Shown here in pieces: positions 6,242 to 6,330 of a stretch of 6,330 nucleotides of DNA. Position 1 is the first letter of the stretch, and each line of letters starts with the position of its first letter. The DNA is from Thermoproteota archaeon. GTDB lineage: Archaea > Thermoproteota > Thermoprotei > Thermoproteales > Thermocladiaceae. The translations under genes and the position numbers were made by a program. The DNA is taken from assembly GCA_013153895.1 (NCBI GenBank), contig JAADDN010000033.1:1-6330 (forward strand), in the 5' to 3' direction. The notes beneath the pieces are model-generated. The model had not been told where the DNA came from and did not search any database. It was given only the letters and a program-made list of their open reading frames with translations.

Positions 6242-6328
6242 GCCGGGGTGGCCGAGCCAGGCCCAAGGCGCGGGACTGGAGATCCCGTCCCCGTACAGGG
6301 GGCGTGGGTTCAAATCCCACCCCCGGCG
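6242..6328 (+). tRNA. tRNA-Ser (anticodon GGA)
   Basis: The 87-nt cloverleaf is complete. The acceptor is GCCGGGG (6242-6248) with CCCCGGC (6321-6327); the D stem is GCC/GGC; the anticodon stem is CGGGA (6271-6275) with TCCCG (6283-6287), and the loop CTGGAGA holds GGA at 6278-6280. A long variable arm with a CCCC/GGGG stem (6289-6301) marks it as class II. The T arm is GTGGG-TTCAAAT-CCCAC (6304-6320). Discriminator G73 at 6328 is the serine identity base in archaea. It reads UCC and UCU codons. There is no intron. The window stops after CC (6329-6330), so a genomically encoded CCA is possible but not visible. Confidence 0.97.
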
Positions 6329-6330
6329 CC

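Noticed and set aside
6107..6313. Minus-strand 68-codon open frame across the end of the YkgJ-type gene and the tRNA
   Set aside because: It overlaps a complete tRNA cloverleaf and its Phe/Leu/Val-rich composition is only the complement of A-rich codons.
1..6330. CRISPR array, insertion sequence or integration site at the tRNA
   Set aside because: No spaced direct repeats, transposase or terminal inverted repeats were found. The tRNA can be an integration target, but the sequence beyond its 3' end is outside the window and no second copy of its 3' half is present.

Overview
The window looks like chromosomal DNA of a hyperthermophilic archaeon, most likely Thermoproteota (crenarchaea). The protein genes are AT-rich and use AGA/AGG for Arg and ATA for Ile, while the one tRNA is very GC-rich with a fully GC acceptor stem. 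Several starts lie about 26-29 bp downstream of a TATA-like box with no Shine-Dalgarno sequence, as in leaderless archaeal transcripts. A large surface protein of the COG1361 type (S-layer-like domains) also fits. The genus cannot be fixed from the sequence alone.

Left part (1-3646, minus strand): three genes read leftwards. The first encodes a 675-residue secreted, membrane-anchored protein of five related beta-sandwich-type modules with 12 N-glycosylation sequons. Then come a 115-residue stand-alone FHA (phosphothreonine-binding) protein and a polytopic DUF2079 membrane protein that runs off the left edge. FHA and DUF2079 overlap by ATGA. The set suggests a cell-surface glycoprotein, a phospho-signalling adaptor and a possible GT-C-like glycosyl transfer enzyme made together; this grouping is inference.

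Middle (3709-5178, plus strand): a 14-helix-type DHA2 major facilitator exporter is transcribed divergently from the surface protein. One TATA-like element at 3668-3676 can serve both directions.

Right part (5163-6330): an unrecognised 170-residue helical protein with 12 cysteines (minus strand) ends 16 bp inside the 3' end of the transporter gene. It is divergent from a YkgJ-type cysteine-cluster protein (plus strand) across only 37 bp. Each gene has a TATA-like box at leaderless distance, and the two initiation complexes would collide. The window ends with tRNA-Ser(GGA), whose predicted TATA box overlaps the stop codon of the YkgJ gene. No mobile element, CRISPR array or non-coding stretch above 300 bp was seen.
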